DNA of 64,000 nucleotides from CALARM01 sp036746235 (GTDB lineage Bacteria; Vulcanimicrobiota; SpSt-956; JAKJGF01). The stretch is taken from assembly GCA_036746235.1 (NCBI GenBank), contig DAIOEN010000012.1, positions 1 to 64,000 of the forward strand, read 5' to 3'. This document shows, one piece after another, positions 61,432 through 64,000 of the stretch (position 1 is the first letter of the stretch; each line of letters starts with the position of its first letter). Both the position numbers and the translations under genes were made by a program. The notes under the pieces were generated by a model. That model made no database searches. It saw nothing but the letters and a program-made list of their open reading frames with translations, and was not told where the DNA came from.

Positions 61432-62598
61432 ATGGCAAAAACTTTTTCCGAAATCAATAAAAAAATCAAAAAAGGTAAAGCTGTAGTCCTCACTGCTGAA
61501 GAAGTAATAAAGATGGCAGATGAAGAAGGTATAAGCAAAGTAGCGGAAAAAGTAGATGTAGTTACGACGGGAACCTTCGGCCCCATGTGTTCTTCAGGGG
61601 CTTTTCTTAATTTCGGACACTCAGATCCTCCTGTAAAAATGAGTGAAGTCCTGTTAAATGATGTACCTGCCTATGGTTCTCTTGCTGCAGTAGATGCTTA
61701 TATAGGTGCTCCTGCAATCTCCAGAACAAAAGGCATGGATTACGGAGGAGCCCATGTAATAGAAGATCTCATAAGAGGAAAAGAAATAAAGCTTGTTGCC
61801 TGGTCAGATGGTACGGACTGTTATCCTGGAAAAAATGTGGAAAGAAATCTCACCCTGAATGATCTCAATCAGGCCTATTTATATAATCCGAGAAATGCCT
61901 ATCAAAACTATGCATGTGCAACAAATACCTCTCAGAAAACCCTTTTTACCTATATGGGAGTACTTACGCCAAATATGTCCAATGCAACTTACTGCAGTGC
62001 AGGTCAGTTAAGCCCTCTCCTTAAAGATCCCTATTTAAGAACAATAGGCATAGGAACAAGGATATTTATAGGAGGAACTGCAGGATATGTTGCCTGGGAA
62101 GGTACTCAATTCAATACGAAGCGGGAAAGAACTGACCTTGGAGTGCCTAAAGGCGGCGCCGCAACCCTTGCAGTAGTTGGAGACTTAAAGGGTATGAATC
62201 ATAATTTTTTGAGAGCCTGTGTGATGCATAAATACGGTGTATCCCTTTTTGTAGGCATAGGAATACCAATACCGGTACTCGATGAAGAAATGGCACGTTT
62301 CGTCTGCTTAAAAGACAGTGAAATATATACAAATATAATAGATTACAGCATAGGAACTCTTTCAAAACCATCTCTCGGTCTGGTCAGTTATGAACAGTTA
62401 AGAAGCGGAACCATTGAAATACAGGGTAAGAAAATTCCTACTGCTCCAATATCCAGCTATAAAAAAGCAAGGGATATAGCACAGACACTCAAAGAATGGA
62501 TAATGTCAGGGACTTTTACTCTCGCAAAACCTGTTGCTCCACTGCCATCAGATCGTGAATGTAAACCTTTAAAGAAAAAAGAGGGAGGTGAAAATTAA
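61432..62598 (+). CDS. L-aspartate semialdehyde sulfurtransferase (homocysteine biosynthesis, DUF39)
   Basis: 388 residues. DUF39/COG1900 family, the sulfurtransferase shown in methanogens (MA1821 type) to convert aspartate semialdehyde and sulfide to homocysteine. Family features seen: CSSGAFLNFGHSDPPVKM and YCSAGQLSPLLKDP with conserved Cys, FIGGTAGYVAWEGTQF. No CBS domains follow, unlike some archaeal copies. RBS AAAAGGATG. Next gene starts on its stop (TAATG), a classic pair. Common in anaerobes. Confidence 0.9.
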   Translation: MAKTFSEINKKIKKGKAVVLTAEEVIKMADEEGISKVAEKVDVVTTGTFGPMCSSGAFLNFGHSDPPVKMSEVLLNDVPAYGSLAAVDAYIGAPAISRTKGMDYGGAHVIEDLIRGKEIKLVAWSDGTDCYPGKNVERNLTLNDLNQAYLYNPRNAYQNYACATNTSQKTLFTYMGVLTPNMSNATYCSAGQLSPLLKDPYLRTIGIGTRIFIGGTAGYVAWEGTQFNTKRERTDLGVPKGGAATLAVVGDLKGMNHNFLRACVMHKYGVSLFVGIGIPIPVLDEEMARFVCLKDSEIYTNIIDYSIGTLSKPSLGLVSYEQLRSGTIEIQGKKIPTAPISSYKKARDIAQTLKEWIMSGTFTLAKPVAPLPSDRECKPLKKKEGGEN

Positions 62599-62996
62599 TG
62601 GCTAAGGGCCGCTTTGTTTTAAGCTTCCCTCCAACCCTGGTGGAAGAACCTCTTACCTATCATCTGGTAAAAGATTACAATATAATTACAAATATACTCA
62701 GAGCCAAAATTACTGCTAAAGAAGAAGGCAGACTGGTTGTAGAAATGATCGGAGAACTGGAGCCTGCCATTAAATATCTGGAAGAAAAAGGGGTAAAGGT
62801 AGAGCATCTGGCTACAGAAATACTCGTAGATGATACTCTATGTGTTCACTGCGGCGCATGCGGAGCAGTATGTTTCCCGAAAGCTCTGCAGATTGACAGG
62901 GAAACCTTTGAATTAAAATTTGACAGAGAAAAATGCAATCTCTGTGAACTCTGCCTGAAGGCATGCCCTGTAAGAGCTATTTCGAGTAATTTTTGA
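62598..62996 (+). CDS. NIL-domain ferredoxin partner of the sulfurtransferase
   Basis: 132 residues. N-terminal NIL domain (residues 5-75), then two [4Fe-4S] motifs: CVHCGACGAVCFPKA and CNLCELCLKACPVRA, matching MA1822-type partners that supply reducing power to the sulfurtransferase. Its ATG overlaps the previous stop, so the two are translated in stoichiometry. Confidence 0.92.
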   Translation: MAKGRFVLSFPPTLVEEPLTYHLVKDYNIITNILRAKITAKEEGRLVVEMIGELEPAIKYLEEKGVKVEHLATEILVDDTLCVHCGACGAVCFPKALQIDRETFELKFDREKCNLCELCLKACPVRAISSNF

Positions 62997-62998
62997 AC

Positions 62999-63036
62999 AG
63001 GTGACGCGTAACGCGTAACGCGTTACGCGTTACGTA
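62999..63036. repeat. TAACGCG repeat block forming a 28-bp palindrome
   Basis: Heptamers GTGACGC, GTAACGC, GTAACGC then inverted GTTACGC, GTTACG. 63007-63034 is a perfect 28-bp palindrome, directly before uvrC. The unit switches orientation at the centre. Confidence 0.9.
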
Positions 63037-63044
63037 TCTAAATT

Positions 63045-64000
63045 ATGATTGACTATTCGATTATGCCGGCAAGTCCCGGCTGTTATATTTATAAAGACGA
63101 AAAAAACAATATAATCTATATAGGGAAAGCGAAAGACCTGAAAAAAAGGGTTTCAAGCTATTTTCAAAAAAGAGACCATGATAGAAAAACCCTGCATCTC
63201 ATAAATAATATCCATTCTATAGACTATATTGTCACAGATAACGAAATAGAAGCTCTTATACTGGAAAATACACTCATAAAAAAACATAAACCGAAATATA
63301 ATATTGATCTGAAAGATTCAAGACGTTATGCCTCTATAGAAATAACAGGCGAAGATTTCCCGAGACTCCTTGTTGCCAGAACAAAACATGAAAAAGGGGA
63401 ATATTACGGACCCTTTGTTTCAGGACAGAAAAGAGATCATCTCATACAACTTTTAAGAAAAATATTTAAACTCAGAACATGTAAAAGACTCCCCAAAAAA
63501 GCGTGCCTCAGATACCATATAAAATTATGTGATGCTCCATGCACAGGTACTATAAGCAGAGAAGATTACAGTGAAAAAATAAAAAATGTACGATATGTCC
63601 TTAAAAATAATACAGATTTGCTCATAGAAGATCTGAAGGAAAAAATGGATACTGCTTCCCGGGAACTTCAATTTGAAAAAGCCATAGAATATCGGGAACA
63701 GATCTATGCACTTCAATATATGTCTCAAAAACAGAAAATGGAAAGAAACAGGACGTATAATGAAGATATAATAGATTATATTATCCATGAAGAGGAAGTT
63801 TTTTTGCTCCTCTTTAACATAGATAAAGGTGCCTTACACAACAAATCCGATTTTATTTTTCCATGGAGTGAAGATTTTTTCGAAGAATTCCTTGTCCAGT
63901 ATTATTCCGAACATGAAATACCTGAAATAATTATAGTCCCCTGTAACATAGAGAATTCCGTCAGAGATTTTCTTTCCTATAAAAAAGGAAAGAAAGTAAC
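63045..64000 (+). CDS. uvrC: UvrC excinuclease subunit C (5' part)
   Basis: Partial; the gene runs off the window end. About 318 residues visible: GIY-YIG nuclease (SPGCYIYKDEKNNIIYIGKA, RVSSYF, ENTLIKKHKPKYNI), a Cys motif region (CKRLPKKACLRYHIKLCDAPC), and a UVR/UvrB-binding motif around residue 200 (DTASRELQFEKAIEYREQI). It makes the 3' and 5' incisions of nucleotide excision repair with UvrB. The ATG follows the palindromic repeat with no clear Shine-Dalgarno. Confidence 0.95.
   Translation, partial: MIDYSIMPASPGCYIYKDEKNNIIYIGKAKDLKKRVSSYFQKRDHDRKTLHLINNIHSIDYIVTDNEIEALILENTLIKKHKPKYNIDLKDSRRYASIEITGEDFPRLLVARTKHEKGEYYGPFVSGQKRDHLIQLLRKIFKLRTCKRLPKKACLRYHIKLCDAPCTGTISREDYSEKIKNVRYVLKNNTDLLIEDLKEKMDTASRELQFEKAIEYREQIYALQYMSQKQKMERNRTYNEDIIDYIIHEEEVFLLLFNIDKGALHNKSDFIFPWSEDFFEEFLVQYYSEHEIPEIIIVPCNIENSVRDFLSYKKGKKV

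Overview
The window is an AT-rich bacterial scaffold, probably from a metagenome of an uncultured anaerobe. Evidence for an anaerobe is the oxygen-sensitive type 2-hydroxyacyl-CoA dehydratase activase and the sulfide-dependent homocysteine route with a ferredoxin partner. Evidence for a bacterium is uvrC, sigma-70-like promoters, AAGGAGG-type ribosome binding sites, and a prophage endolysin that attacks peptidoglycan. I cannot name a phylum from sequence alone. No rRNA, recognisable tRNA or CRISPR array is present. Two 100-N gaps (4712-4811 and 59866-59965) are each flanked by an identical 55-bp direct copy, so they look like scaffolding artefacts with no missing sequence.

Host left arm (1-9998): a membrane Ser/Thr kinase, a secreted PHP-domain metallohydrolase, a KAS III-like thiolase-fold enzyme followed by a giant duplicated-activase protein (2-hydroxyglutaryl-CoA dehydratase activase family), and a HEAT-repeat/zinc-ribbon protein. 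Host right arm (56757-64000): a TrkA-type potassium channel, two small unknown genes, a Nudix hydrolase, aspartate kinase, the two-gene aspartate-semialdehyde sulfurtransferase/ferredoxin module that makes homocysteine, and the start of uvrC. Host intergenic regions carry short heptamer-type tandem repeats (GTCGTGA, CGTGACG, GGGTGAC, TAACGCG families). I did not find these in the prophage.

Prophage (10000-56755, about 46.76 kb): a complete-looking temperate siphophage-like genome integrated by a large serine recombinase. From the ends I reconstruct attL, attR, attP and attB. Both attP and attB are inverted repeats centred on the same TT dinucleotide. Rejoining attB recreates a TTGACC-N17-TATAAT promoter for the HEAT-repeat gene, so integration splits that promoter. 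Order: integrase; lysogeny region with small coiled-coil genes and a CI/LexA-like repressor (leftward); Cro-like and other HTH regulators; many small early genes; SSB-like protein; primase/VapE-type helicase; iteron-rich putative origin; RusA resolvase; DEDD-type exonuclease; a PP-loop/C5-methyltransferase pair; terminase; a Mu-like head module (DUF935 portal, MuF, I-type protease/scaffold, capsid, gp36/gp37/gpG-like connectors); siphovirus-like tail genes; holin-like protein; amidase-transglycosylase endolysin; a BNR-repeat fibre; and two terminal cargo genes (HPr-kinase-like P-loop protein and S24/S26 peptidase).

The least conventional elements are: (1) a MuF protein with a C-terminal HExxH metallopeptidase domain and a tightly coupled small downstream gene, resembling a phage-borne toxin-immunity pair; (2) a capsid-operon leader with tandem palindromes, a promoter, an immediate terminator, a mutually exclusive 18-bp helix and a hairpin that can mask the Shine-Dalgarno; (3) a 68-nt three-way-junction RNA between the SSB-like and primase genes; (4) the prophage-split host promoter; and (5) the HprK-like/S26 peptidase pair translationally coupled to the fibre gene.
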